Source: Symsagittifera roscoffensis (taxonomy: Eukaryota; Xenacoelomorpha; Acoela; Convolutidae). Taken from it: DNA of 64,000 bases. The translations under genes were made by a program, and so were the position numbers. Below, one piece after another: positions 19,501 through 31,371 of this stretch (position 1 is its first letter; every line of letters begins with the position of its first letter). The notes below the pieces were generated by a model that worked only from the letters and a program-made list of their open reading frames with translations, made no database searches and was not told where the DNA came from. The stretch lies in assembly GCF_963678635.1 (NCBI RefSeq), contig NC_087071.1:30552141-30616140 (forward strand). Reading direction: 5' to 3'.

Positions 19501-22426
19501 CCTCGCCCCACTGCCCTATGTTTATCCCTACGCCCACCCCGATGGTTACTAAAATCAAGTTAATGTTACCCTCCCTCCCAGTTTGGTTATCTTTGAACGG
19601 GGATGGGGGAGGGGGTTACTCAGTGTGAACAACACCTTTTTACCTCCATTCTTCATTTAAACCTACTCACCCACATTTTTGTCCCACCCTCTCCCCAATT
19701 TTTACCCCGCCCAAGTTCAGTAAACAGGAGGAGGGGGGAGAGGAGGTGCAAACTTTGGGGGAGGGGGGGTAAACTGAGGAAGGGGTTGTTAAAAGAGGCG
19801 ATGGACTTTACCTAGTATAGAAAAAATAGAGAAAAGTTAAATAAACAGACTCTCAAATGCAAAATAGAGTTTTATGAAACTTAATACGTAGCAAAGCAAA
19901 ATGCATTATTTCTTCTCAGAAGTTACTTTATAATCGATTATATTTCATTATAATGGTTAAAAAAGATTTTTAAAAAAAATTAGATTCTAATACTACTTTA
20001 AGGGCTGTTAATCTATTATAATCGATTATAATGGATTATATTGATCTGAAAATTACTAGGATTATATCCGTTTTGATGGATTGTAGTCCCTTATTTTTGT
20101 AATTTTATAGATACTGACTATAAAATGACCACATAATCGATTATTATCCATCAAACTCCAGTGCGGATTCTAACTCAATACAAGGTATTTTAGGTTTCAA
20201 TCATTACAATTCAGCTGTTTTAATTTCGAGCTATGTTTTCAACAACTACTGGCAAGTCTGAAATAAAAAAAATCATAATAATTTGTTTATTTTCTGGGTT
20301 GGATTCTGTAGCCCCGCCATGAAGCGCGAACACAGATTATAAGAAACTTAGACTTATTTTTTTAATTGACGTTTGTTTTTTTTCTACCTACAGCTACTGT
20401 GGGCGCTCATAAGACAAACTTCAAAAAGTTTTATTACGATTGCTTGCCACCTGAAAAAGATATGTGTGGGCCTGGAGCCATCACTACTGAAATGAATACA
20501 CATTTCTTGAACAAAGACTGTGAAGATATTTCGGACAAGAACTTATGTTTATTATGTGAAATGTGGTGGGACGCTAGTAAGGATCGCAATCAGGCAAATG
20601 AAAGGTCTGTCTGAATACAAACTCATTTTTAACACTCAACGTTGGGACTCATTTAAACGCCTTATCGATAAACATCTCTATAATGAACGTAGTTGAGATT
20701 CTTATAAACGTCTTGATGAATTTCTTGTTCGTTTTTTTTTCAGGCAATTTTTTCCCTACTTTTCAATTTTTCAACTTTTCTTTTGATTTACTTTTAAGCT
20801 CATTCTTTTAAGCTTCATTCTTTTTCTTGCATAAATTGGAATGCATAAATAATGCTTTTACAGAAATTTACCTGCAAGATTTGCAATCTTTCAAAAGTAA
20901 GCAATGAAAAGGCCTTCAATTGCAAGTTTTAAGAAGCATACTTTTTTGCCTTCTACTGAATATTTTTTGAGAGTCATTGAACGTGGTGAAGATACTTACA
21001 TATGTGGTGATGATTTTAAACAAAGAACTCTCGAACGAAGTTCACTGAAACAGATCTAGCAAGTATAGATATCTATTGCAAATTAGGCAAAACCTGTCCC
21101 GGAGCTCAAGGTTTTTATTTGTGCTGATTTTCGGAAGCCTGTCCGTCATGAAAAATTGAATAAAGAAAAACTTTGCAAACAAAACATGAAAAATATTGAA
21201 TTAGACACATGCAGTTTTTTCTTATTTTTGGACTATTTGATTTTTTTTAGTTCATTTCAAATTCGTTAACCAGATGGAAAATTCACGACAATTTCGACGT
21301 AGGAAACAAGAAGGACATCTAGCTTTGAAAACGGACTTTATTTCAGAGGTTTCAGCAAAGTGCTTCAAATGTAATTGTTTTTTTTTCCTCTGTGCAACAT
21401 AATAAAAACTAAACTCTGAAGAATTTGCTCGTCTGTCTGCAACAACCATTAGCTTCGTTTGATACCAAAAAACGCCTGTACAGGTTCATAAATCCTTCTT
21501 TGCTTTTGTGAAAAATAATAATTGAAAAGCAAAAAGCTTTTAAGCTGGTTAAAAAAAGTTTCAGCTGATATAATAAAAAAAACGGATACCACTGTTGTCA
21601 ACAAAGATCTCAAAATATTCTCAAAAGTTTTATATCTGAGTTTTTTCTAGCTTCCAGAAAAACAACGGTTTTGCTGCTATGAAAAATGCTCTAAAGACAC
21701 CCGATAATTGCATATCTTAAAATACCCAAAATTACCTCAAAAATCATTTCAACTGCGCCCTTGGCTTGTATTTTCTTGCAGCAAGTTGTATTAGCTCCGT
21801 TTAAACTGAGGCGAGCAATGTTGTATTGTAAATTCTTACCATGAGAATATCAGTTTGTACAGTACATAATGTGTAGGGAATAAAATGAAAAAAAAACCTA
21901 ATAAAAAATCTTATTAATTTATTCAATCGATAGTTTTCTTATGGGTTTCATACTAGCGGCTTTTTAAAATTTGTTTTCTTTTTTAGTAGTTTTGTTTCAG
22001 ATAAAAATTTTCTTTTATATCTTGTTGCTAAAATCATCACAAGGTTTTAATGACTAGTGCCGCAAAATAATGAGGTTTTAGTTAAAAAAAACGTGTAAGT
22101 TTTTTGCGAGTTATTTCAGAGTGAGCTGACCTTCAAAGTTACTTTGAGTAGGTAAATACCAAAATACAGGTTCGAATAAAAACCAGGAGGCTAGTTCAAG
22201 AGTTTTTTTTTATTTCCAGGCAAGCTAACCTAGCATTGTTTTTTGAGTCTTTTCCTTGTTTTTGTGTTTCTTATTTTATCTACTTGAAGATGTTTTGAAA
22301 TTTTTAATTTGTGGTAGATGCACTTCAACATCAACGTCAAAAGCGACATCTAAAACGACATCGGAAACGACATCATCAACTGCTTATTTACTCGAAATGA
22401 ATGATCCCAGCAAAGCGCTGTTTTAA
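16377..22426 (+). CDS. Four-exon host gene of unknown function, 5' end not found
   Basis: Four coding exons, 16377-16554, 17527-17723, 20394-20604 and 22318-22426, join with fully consistent phases (2-nt/1-nt, 1-nt/2-nt, 2-nt/1-nt). All introns begin GT (GTTAAG, GTGATG, GTCTGT) and end AG (acceptors TTTCAG, TTTTAG, TACAG, GGTAG). The product has a Cys-containing region (DDCSACGSN) in exon 1, an acidic/aromatic stretch in exon 2, a Cys-rich region in exon 3 (DCLPPEKDMCGPG, NLCLLCEMWWD), and a Ser/Thr-rich C-terminus (TSTSKATSKTTSETTSS). The Cys pattern suggests an extracellular protein. I do not recognise the family. An in-frame TAG at 17630-17632 in exon 2 interrupts it (pseudogene, polymorphism or error). 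The first exon has no start, so upstream exons are missing. Confidence 0.7.
17527..17723 (+). other. Exon 2 of the unknown gene, with in-frame TAG
   Basis: Follows the acceptor GTGTTTTAG and reads YWPAIMNEADIYQKPSEYP at its start. It contains a TAG at 17630-17632 between DDID and DYLDYG and ends KSIPFTVKNS before GTGATG. The reading frame on both sides of the TAG is the same. Confidence 0.65.
17755..19095. mobile_element. 1.34-kb terminal-inverted-repeat element with GCGGAATCCGCA subrepeats
   Basis: The ends are 22-bp perfect inverted repeats that include CATTACGAGGCCAAACTG. Inside are many copies of a subrepeat around GGAATCCGCA / TGCGGATTCC in both orientations, plus a tract with repeated 'AATACTGACCTAATTCGGCG' units (18290-18600). 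There is no transposase ORF, so this is a non-autonomous DNA element. I could not see a clear target duplication. It lies in intron 2 of the unknown gene. Related copies lie at 34804-35382 and, as a right end only, 45588-45680. Confidence 0.75.
19155..20170. mobile_element. AT-palindromic element with inverted ends, copies 3 and 4
   Basis: The left end reads CCGCACCGGAGTT...GATAATAATCGGTTAT (19156-19190) and the right end (20135-20166) is its inverted form. In between are ATAATCCATTATAAT-type palindromes (19290-19370), CACGGCCTGCTCGCAATCT (19420), C-rich and G-rich tracts (19450-19790), and more AT palindromes (19930-20060). No transposase is visible. It resembles a foldback or non-autonomous DNA element. 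Confidence 0.6.
20394..20604 (+). other. Exon 3 of the unknown gene
   Basis: Acceptor CTACCTACAG precedes and donor GTCTGT follows. It encodes a Cys-rich segment (YYDCLPPEKDMCGPG, DCEDISDKNLCLLCEMWW). Phase matches exons 2 and 4. Confidence 0.75.
20605..22317. other. Intron 3 of the unknown gene
   Basis: About 1.7 kb of AT-rich intron between exons 3 and 4, ending TTTGTGGTAG. No further exon or repeat is supported. Confidence 0.55.
22318..22426 (+). other. Terminal coding exon, Ser/Thr-rich tail
   Basis: The first base completes an Arg codon begun at the end of exon 3. It then reads CTSTSTSKATSKTTSETTSS, ends DPSKALF and stops at TAA 22424-22426. Such a tail is typical of mucin-like extracellular or linker sequence. 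Confidence 0.7.
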
Positions 22427-22633
22427 CTATTGATTCAGAAATGAAAAGCTCCTTGGAAAATTTTTGCGTTTAAGGGGCATATGACATTGATGCACATATT
22501 TTTTGCGCACAATCTAAGATTGATATAACTGTCTCATTAATTGCAAACCCATTTTTTTTCAATTTCTGACAATTTTTGAGACATTTTTGAGTTTGAGATC
22601 AGTTAAAGAGCAGAATAATTAGCTTGGGCTAAT

Positions 22634-22922
22634 TCGCACCGAATTTCCATGGATAACAATCGATTATAATGGAAAATTGTTGTCAAAAATTTTGTCATTA
22701 TAAACCATTTTTGTTGCAAATTTAGATAACGAAATCGACTATATTGTCATTAGATCGATTTTTTTCGTAAATGCACAATCCATTAAAATCCATTATTTTA
22801 GATTTTAATTCATTCAAAATCCACTATAATTGATTACAACGGGTTATAATCACTATATAATTTTTTTGCAAAATCTGCATTATTTCTGTGTTACTCACGG
22901 CCTACTCTCAATCTAAGCCAAT
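22634..22922 (+). repeat. AT-palindromic repeat family, copy 5
   Basis: Begins CGCACCGAATTTCCATGGAT then AACAATCGATTATAATGG and ends CTCACGGCCTACTCTCAATC. It aligns along its length to 19155-19450. Confidence 0.65.
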
Positions 22923-24250
22923 TCAAATAAAACTTAGTTGTTCCACCGTCCCCCCGTACGTAGTATGTAAAAAACATTGAGTCACTAATCAATACAAATC
23001 TGAATAAATAGTTCATTAGAGAAAAAGTGACGCTTGAAATTGGCTTGGTGAAACAAACTACAACAGAAATTAAAGACTTGTTCCCCACAACTACTCCATA
23101 TCGGCCCAGCAAAGATTGTCAGGTATTTCGACTTATTTGTTCATGATGCATGACTTCAGCAGAAGTAGGTCTTATTTTGTTTTTTCTTGATGTTTGGTGT
23201 TCAAATTTCAAAACTTCTTTTCCAAAGGGGTAAATCAGCAGTTCAAATAAAATTTCATGAGACTACCTGCAGTGACAAAAATAGATTAGGATTGATTTTA
23301 GTTTGAAAACAAAAGTATGTAGATTTAATCGAGATCAATTTTTGTATGAAAAAGTACAAAAATAATTATAAAACCTAAATTTGATTTGGATCCGTTTTAT
23401 AGGGAATCAAATTAATATTAAACCCCAGCTAAAAAGAATTGATTCCAATTGATTCTAATTCAAATAAAGTCCAGTTTTTCAGTCTTTAAAAAAGGGACGT
23501 TAAATCAGCATTTAATTGATATAGGTCAGTTTTCTATTCGAATTTCATCAGTTCTGAGTTTGTGCTGCACTTGTTCTTTGGCCCTTTTTTCATTGTACAT
23601 TCAAAGCGTGTGGTAGCATTATAAAAATAATAAAATAGTTTTAAAAAAATTGATAACACTTATTTTTTCGTACCTTTTTTATCAGGGAGGATAGGTAAGA
23701 TAAATCGATCATGCATTCCGTATCTAGTTGTATTTCATGTATGAGTCAGTGAAAGAAATTGGAATAGTAATTCTTTTCATAACAATTAATTAGTTTTCAA
23801 GAATATGTTAAAAATAAGTACACTTGGGAGAAGCCTGTCGCGTGAAACCTGGAAAGGAAGGACAAAAAAACACAACTTTGCATGCTTTACTCAGCTAAAC
23901 ACAAAAAAGAACCCTCTAATTTTTCGCAAAAAAGCCGTTTTAAGAAACCAAGAAAAAACCAAATAATTTTTTTTCTCTCAAAAACCAACAAAAAAGTAAT
24001 AAAAAGATCTTGCTGATCTTTTTCAATAACTTGATTTGCTAGAAAACGAAAAGAAGAAAAAGATATCAATTATCAACTAAAGTCTCTGAATTTTTTCTGA
24101 TGAATTAATCTAAAGGTATCAAATTTCATGAATGAATTTGATTAATTTTGTAAATTCATTGTCCTATTATCTTCTAATGTTTATGTTTTTTAAAAACCGA
24201 AATTCACTAGAAATTTGAACATCTTTTTTCTCAATAGATAGTTGTTCTTT
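22923..24250. other. Noncoding, nothing recognised
   Basis: AT-rich sequence with homopolymer runs. No exon, RNA gene or repeat is supported. Confidence 0.3.
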
Positions 24251-24299
24251 TTGATAGTCATCGATACTTGTCTTTGTATCAAGTCCATTGCTTCTGTTT

Positions 24300-25650
24300 A
24301 TATCTAAAAAGCAAGACTCAAGTTTATCCTTCTGAACACTATAAACACTCCAATGACTGGTTTTTTCTCTTCCTATTTTTTTTGCTAACGTCTTTACATA
24401 GTGGTCTATGAGTAGTTCTTTAATAGTGAATTATGAGCTTTTTGAGTTAATGATTCGCAGAGACTCCGTAGATTGTAAGTTAAGAAGACGCCCTGATACT
24501 CTTTTCTGCGTTTTGTCAACCTTTTTCAAATCAATTTCATTTGTATGAGCATTTCATTTGGCAAATTGATTGTAAAGAAGATTTATTTACTATAGTTAAG
24601 ATTCTTAGCTCAGAAACATTTTGATTTCTTTAGTTTTACCTGTGGATGATGACAATCTATTTAATCAATGATTTATGCGGTGATTGTATTTAAAATTGCT
24701 GTGTAATGTGAGTCCAAGATATTTCATTTTATTTGTAAGCTGCAGTATTTTCTAATTTACTTTACTTTTGGGTGTCAATTTTAGGTGGAACTGGAATACT
24801 TTAAGTTTACCTTCATTTAATGGAAGCTTTTTGTCTTTTATCGTTGATGAAACGCTCTTTAACTCATCGCACACTGGTTTAACCTTCATCAATGATAGTG
24901 CTAAATATTAATTCTTCATCTGCAAAACTTTTTTTTCTAGTTCAGGAAGATGGGGAACATAAAATTTGATTAAAAATGGACCTGTAATTGGGGCACTCAA
25001 CACCCGCTCTTCAGCCAATTTTTTTCACCATCAACAAAATGGTATCTGGTTTCAAGGTATGACTTGAAAATGCCATTTGAGATCGAAAACCATAGCAATA
25101 ACGTTTTTCAGAAGAACTGAGTGGTAAACAGTGTCAAAATTATTGGAAAATAAACAAAACACAAGTAACGTGATATTTGACGGATAATTTTTCTGAAAAG
25201 TTTTTAACTCCAATTGCATTTACTATTAATTTTTTTTTATATCTAGTTTGATGCAATTTTTTTTCAAATGTCATTATGTTAGATAGTTGTTTTTCAAGCA
25301 CTTTAGTAATCACTAGAAGAAGTGAGATTGGTCTAAAGTTTCTGCAGTTATCTTTTTTCACACATAAAAAAACTTTTACTCTCTCAATTTATAGGGCTCT
25401 GGAAAAGTACTGCTCCCCAAAACAACGTTGAAAAGCCTAGCAAAACAATCACAAACAGTACTGTTCAATATTTTGTGAAGCTAATTGCAGGAAAAAAAAT
25501 TCAAATCGCGCTGATGTTTTTGACATTTTTTTTCTGGAAAGGATTTTCTGTCGCCTGTGATTTTAGAAAGCATTGAATCATTTAGCGTTTACTGTTCTTA
25601 AAATCATCAGTTTTAAAGATTGTAGCTAGTTGTTTCCCTTTTCTAACAAA
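24300..25650 (-). pseudogene. LINE-type non-LTR retrotransposon reverse transcriptase remnant
   Basis: On the minus strand, 25361-25270 reads NCRNFRPISLLLVITKVLEK, the 'RPISLL...SKVLEK' motif of Jockey/CR1-like LINE RTs. Near 25010-24960 comes an ITGPFLIKFYVPHLP segment equivalent to 'GSILGPLLFLIYINDLP', then VFADEELIFS at the position of the catalytic 'YADD' motif, and near 24540 LKKVDKTQKRVSG, equivalent to the 'LEKVQRR' region. These parts are in the right order but in different frames, with stops. It is a decayed 5'-truncated copy. Confidence 0.65.
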
Positions 25651-26423
25651 GTAATCGTTCATTTTTCTGGATCATACTTAAGTCTTTGTTTTGGTGTGAA
25701 CTGCTTTGATTTCTTTGACCAATTGAAATAAAGTCTCTAAATTTTTGTGACCTTTGTTTTTTTTGTTTTCGCTAGAAGTTGTTTTAATTAATTTGTTCGA
25801 CACTTTTTCTTCATTTCAACGTTTACAAAAATTTTTCAAGACCTTTGCGATGTGTCACTTAAAAAAATTTTCTTAGCTGCTATGTTTTGTTAACCCTATT
25901 GTTTACCCAGTCGTTATGATCAAGTTGAAAAATAAACTCATTTTTGAGGAACTAGTTCATTTGCAGTTTTTTAATAATTAACTTTCCTTTAATTTTGAGA
26001 TCAGGCCTATAAAAACCTGGAGAAGTACTCCTCTTGACTTGATTTAAACCCATGTAAATTGAGTAGTCAAGGTTTAGTTTTTTTCCTTGCGAATTAAGTC
26101 TGGTGAAGGGTTTGTTCATTTCTTCAGTTCTAATCTGTTATTTCTTAAAGTTTTGCTCAACGCCTTTCCAGTTTAAATACTGCTTACTCAGCTTCAAAGA
26201 TACTGTGAATAAAAAACATTAATCCATGTCTGTGTTTTCGCTATTTTTCTGGACGGGCTGCTCCTTTACCTGGTTTTCAAGCGCTAAGAAAAATTATGCT
26301 GAAAAACTTCCAGGTGTTTTTGTTCTTTTTATTTATGAACATGATTATATCTCCATAAAATATGTGTTCCAAAAGAGTTTTACACTCATCATGTATTCCT
26401 CACTCAACTACTTTACACTCAAC
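25651..26423. other. Noncoding, nothing recognised
   Basis: AT-rich sequence between the LINE remnant and the tandem repeat; possibly more LINE remnant. Confidence 0.3.
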
Positions 26424-27600
26424 AAAATTTAGATTTATGTAGGTCTTAGTGTTTTTTCGGGAAAAAAAACAAACTGGTTTGTTTTCCAATTAATTTAGTT
26501 TCCAACTAATTTGCTAACTTAAATTGATATCAAACGTGTTTTTTTCCACTTTATTTGGCATAGGGAAACCAAGCCACGCTCTCCAATAACGACATAACTC
26601 TCCATGTGGACAAAAAGGTCCAGGTTAGGTTACATTTTTTTTGAATTTGCAGCAGACAACGTCAATTGACCTAGTTTCTCTAAATTTGATGTCTTTTTGA
26701 TTACGAGTTTTGAAGAAAGGGAGGTTCTTTTAGTATTGGTCGGCCTTTTCGCTCCATGACAAAACTTATCTGTATCTGCAGCGGTAACTCACCTTCCATC
26801 AAGGTAACTCACCTTCCATCAAAATTTAGATTTATGTAGGTCTTAGCGTTTTTTCGGGAAAAAAAACAAACTGGTTTGTTTTCCAATTAATTTAGTTTCC
26901 AACTAATTTGCTAACTTAAATTGATATCAAACGTGTTTTTTTTTCACTTTATTTGGCATAAGGAAACCAAGCCACGCTCTCCAATAACGACATAACTCTC
27001 CATGTGGACAAAAAGGTCCAGGTTAGGTTACATTTTTTTTGAATTTGCAGCAGACAACGTCAATTGACCTAGTTTCTCTAAATTCGATGTCTTTTTGATT
27101 ACGAGTTTTGAAGAAAGGGAGGTTCTTTTAGTATTGGTCGGCCTTTTCGCTCCATGACAAAACTTATCTGTATCTGCAGCGGTAACTCACCTTCCATCAA
27201 GGTAACTCACCTTCCATCAAAATTTAGATGTATGTAGGTCTTAGCGTTTTTTCGGGAAAAAAAAACAAACTGGTTTGTTTTCCAATTAATTTAGTTTCCA
27301 ACTAATTTGCTAACTTAAATTGATATCAAACGTGTTTTTTTTTTCACTTTATTTGGCATAAGGAAACCAAGCCACGCTCTCCAATAACGACATAACTCTC
27401 CAAGTGGACAAAAAGGTCCAGGTTAGGTTACATTTTTTTTGAATTTGCAGCAGACAACGTCAATTGACCTAGTTTCTCTAAATTCGATGTCTTTTTGATT
27501 ACGAGTTTTGAAGAAAGGGAGGTTCTTTTAGTATTGGTCGGCCTTTTCGCTCCATGACAAAACTTATCTGTATCTGCAGCGGTAACTCACCTTCCATCAA
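26424..27600. repeat. Three tandem copies of a ~398-bp unit
   Basis: Copies start at 26424, 26821 and 27219 and end at 27600. They differ mainly in homopolymer length and a few bases. Each junction carries a 20-bp direct duplication GGTAACTCACCTTCCATCAA. No ORF runs through the unit. Confidence 0.9.
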
Positions 27601-27739
27601 GTGGGTTCATGTTTTGTCAATTTGCTTTTTTGGGGTAGTTGCCTCGTGAGAATTTTTTCATCTAGCTCAAAACATTTCCTGAATTGTTTGAATTTTGATT
27701 TTTCTGCTTGGAAAAAAAGCAAACAACTATTAAGCTGAC

Positions 27740-27986
27740 TGTGATACCAACAAGGATAACTATAATTCCTGGGTGAAAGTTTTTTTTCGAATGGTAAGCT
27801 TAGACTCGACTCTTTAGTTTTTTGTGAGCCTGCTAAGTGTGTGACTGAGTTCCGTAAAAGACTTCGGTAGACTTCTGATGTTTTAGGTCGGCGCTATATG
27901 GCCCTGAGATTATACTAACAATAATATAAACAGATAATAGTATACGCAGCTCAAGGTTACTGTAGCTGCAAGGTTACTGTATCACA
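27740..27986 (-). repeat. 3' LTR of the gypsy element
   Basis: Starts TGTGATACCAACAAGG and ends GTATCACA on the plus strand. It aligns with 34204-34457 over its full length with many substitutions and small gaps. Confidence 0.88.
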
Positions 27987-28161
27987 TTCCCATGAGGAAA
28001 AAGAAATTTTATGTATCATAAACAAAAAAGTGAAATCATACAGGAGTTTTTGTACTCAGTTTAATAACTTCATTTTCATAATTTTGCGTTTGTTAAATCG
28101 CGTCTCTACCTTCCTTGGCCGCTTCAATCTGCAGAGATACTCGCCATGCTGCATTCCATGG

Positions 28162-30400
28162 TTAAGTGGTATCCAGGGACGAATAACCAATTTTTCTCTT
28201 GAATATATGTCGTTCTAAGAGACTAAATCTAGTCTGTACTGGTTTTGCAGCATTAGTTTTGAATGTAGCCAACTTGACCCAGTAAGCCTCGAGAGTCGCT
28301 TTGTTATGGTCGTTGATGTCCGCCTCCGACCAAATTAGTTTTACCGAGTGCTTTATCGGGTCTTTGTAACGCATCGGTGCTTAATTTTTGTTCTGTCCGC
28401 CGCTTTGTCTCACTGTTTTGATGCTTTCTCCTGTTTCTTCCTGTCCCGACTCGTCAGAAAAACAAGGAGGGTACTTGCTCTACTAATTTCACCTGCCTCT
28501 ACTGATGTGTCTCTTGATGTCAGGAACTCCTCAAGCGTCATATCTTGAATTTGGAACGCTTCCAAAATCGCCTCCGGTGATGTCTGGCGAGTTCTTTCCT
28601 TCAGTTCTCTGTCTTTGTTTTCCTCGGTGTCGACGAGCATAATACTATTGCTTTTGCCGAGCTTTGAAGTGATGTATTACTACTCTGCTCTCATGGGGCC
28701 TACCGGTTTCTCCATGGCTGCTGCAGCTTTTGCCTTTCGTGCTTCTTGAGCAGTTGGCTTTTTTCTCTTTATTTTGTCGAGAGCCCTCCTCCTGGGTTTT
28801 TAGGGCTGCTTATTATCGGTCCTGCACTGTTCGGCTTTACCTTTTTTTATCGCCAAATTCAACATCTCACTTGACTCCGTATCTTTCAACGTTACAATCG
28901 ATGGACTGTCTTGAAAGTGTTCCCGGACTGTCTTTTGCTACTGTACTTGGTGCCGATGCAGCATTACATCTTCAGACTATTTTTCCAGAAATGGATCGAT
29001 GCGTCTTCTTCTGATGCGTTCTTTCATGTTCTTCGGTAGTTTGACTTTTCATTTTTCCCGTTTCCTTGTTTTTAGTTGGTGACTATACGTCCATTTTGCC
29101 CTGAGTAACGTCAGTTTTCCTATGTATACCCCCCGAATCTGTTTTAACAACAGTATGTGCCTCTGATGTTACTTAGCGTTTCAGGGGGTTCCTTAAAGAT
29201 TTCTCACTTTTTCTATTTTCGCCTTTTGGAAGAAGATTTTGCTATAAATTGATAGACTGCCCCACTGATTTGTCTTCAATAAATCCGCGTTCCCACGGAT
29301 ATAAAAGTTCATTTCTCAATTCCGGCTTTATCGTGCTGGTTTAGTCGACAATCATCCTAATATCATTCACAGACGTGTCCCTTCGTGCGGCATTCCATCG
29401 GGCGTTTGCATATAGGGGAGTCTTTAAGGCCGGGATCGTTCTCGATCTTCAGCCGGCTGCACTTGTTGTTTAAACAGAGGGCTCAAATCACGGCTGTTTT
29501 GGCCTTTGAGGGACGATCGCTCCAAGTGTTATATATCTTAAGTATCAGATTCAGTCAAAAACTTGTCCCTTATGATTTTAAGTTCTGTTTATCGAAGTCG
29601 TCCAAAGTGTGCTTCAGAGGGAGAACGTTGTATAATTTTTGCCGATTCCACCTAAGTTCTTGTATAATTGTTCTAAGACATAGCTTTATGGATGTGAGCG
29701 TTTATGGATATCATAACCCCAAGTCTTCTTTTGATTGTTTGAATAGCTCTCTCGATTAGCCCACACAACCGATGATCACCAACAATTTCTGTTCTATATT
29801 ATTTTTGGAATGAAATTTTTTTCATCGCTTTACCCTTGAAGCTAGAAAACTGATATTTTTTAGTCGGGTATGCCGTGAGTATCGGTATAAGTACGTAAGA
29901 ATTATAACGATGATTTTCTCCCATTTGACTTTGTAATTTTTACCGATGGCAATTTAGAACACCGGTCTATGGCAACTAGCAAATATATTTAGGAATCAAG
30001 TATTTAGCATTCTTACCAAAGCGGGTGTAGCTCCTACTCTCCTCCGTCTAATTGACAATATCCTTGTGCATGTGTTTTCAAATAGTTTGAAACGTCCAGC
30101 ATTACTCCCGTCCAGGATGCCAGCATTGGATCCGCTTTACTAGCGCTGGGCGCAATTGGGGAGTAACTGCCAACCGAATACCCACGAGAATGCAATCATC
30201 AATGACCGACATTTGGTCCCATAGTGGATTAGTGTACGCGCCCATGAGCTCAAAACTGTGACGATCATTCCGCTCAATGACCCTGCGGAGCCTGTCCATC
30301 CACGTATCTCCGGTGATTAAATTGGCTAGCAGGCTTTCGTCGAATAATTTTGCCAAGTTAAACAAGCCCCGTCCCCGAAATGCCATACTAGTCGAAATTC
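28162..30400 (-). pseudogene. Integrase and 3' pol remnant of the gypsy element
   Basis: Minus-strand ORF 30386-30102 carries SVIDDCILVGIRLAVTPQLR followed by KRIQCWHPGRE, matching the region before and at the His pair of a Ty3/gypsy integrase zinc finger. Downstream only short frames remain to about 28162, including a basic/acidic Thr/Glu-rich ORF at 28640-28410. The catalytic core could not be read in one piece. Confidence 0.6.
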
Positions 30401-31371
30401 GTTTTAACCAGATAAGTAACTGAATCCTCTCCCTGCTATGACTATGCTTAATTCTGGACTTTTTTCTGGACTTTCTGCTTTGAGGTCTACCTCGACGATG
30501 GCAAGCCCCTCCTTACTGCTGTACCAGTCGAACGCTAGCTATCTTGCTGAGCTGTGACTGATATTTTGTGATTAGGCCTCAAATTCTAACATACTTCATG
30601 GTTTATCTGGCCCTTCCGCTCGTATTACGTCCTAAAAAAAAATAAACTAGCCGATGCTTTAGCAGTTGACGTTGAAGTTTTTGTCTCGGAGTTTGCTCTA
30701 TTGTGTCTGTCCATCGTCTTCTACTCGATCTGTGGAATGTCAGAATCCAAGGAATGTCTGAGTCGGACCGATTAGATTTCCCTCCTCTAATCATTCTCGT
30801 CCTTTGGAGAGTTGTCTCCGTCACATCCTCCATCCTCTGTCATTTGTTCTTTTTCGCTACTAGAAATAGGTATTTTTTCGGTAATTCGCACTGTTTTAAT
30901 CAACTTCTCCTCCTCTGATTTATTGTTCTCCTCCTCCTAATCAACTTCTCCTCCTCTGAAACATTTTGTTGCCATAGCAACCAAGAGATGACGTATACTG
31001 TTAATGACTAAAGTCGCTTTTATCTTTAGAGTATTCTAGAGTTTTTTCGTTCCTGACGAGACCCCCGTGTTGTTGAACCGATTGCTTAAACAGTCGAGAG
31101 CTTTGTGAAAGTTCTTCATTGATGTCGCACCGAATTGTTTTTATCTAATTCCGACTCTAGCAACGGTTCTCCGTTTGGCTCTCTTGACAATTATTCTACT
31201 ATTCCCATGTCCTTCCCCGGAATTTGAACTATTTTAAGTTGATAAGGTAGCAATCTATCCACCCATTGGATGAGCCTCATTGATACATTTCATTAGATCT
31301 GTTTTCAGCTAGTGCTTGAGTGCTATCATGAATGCTTTACCCAAGAGATTATATTTAAATCGTTCCACCGA

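Noticed and set aside
19603-19815. Plus-strand 70-aa ORF in the G/C-rich tract.
   Set aside because: It lies across the repeat's C-rich and G-rich tracts, has no domain, and is inside an intron.
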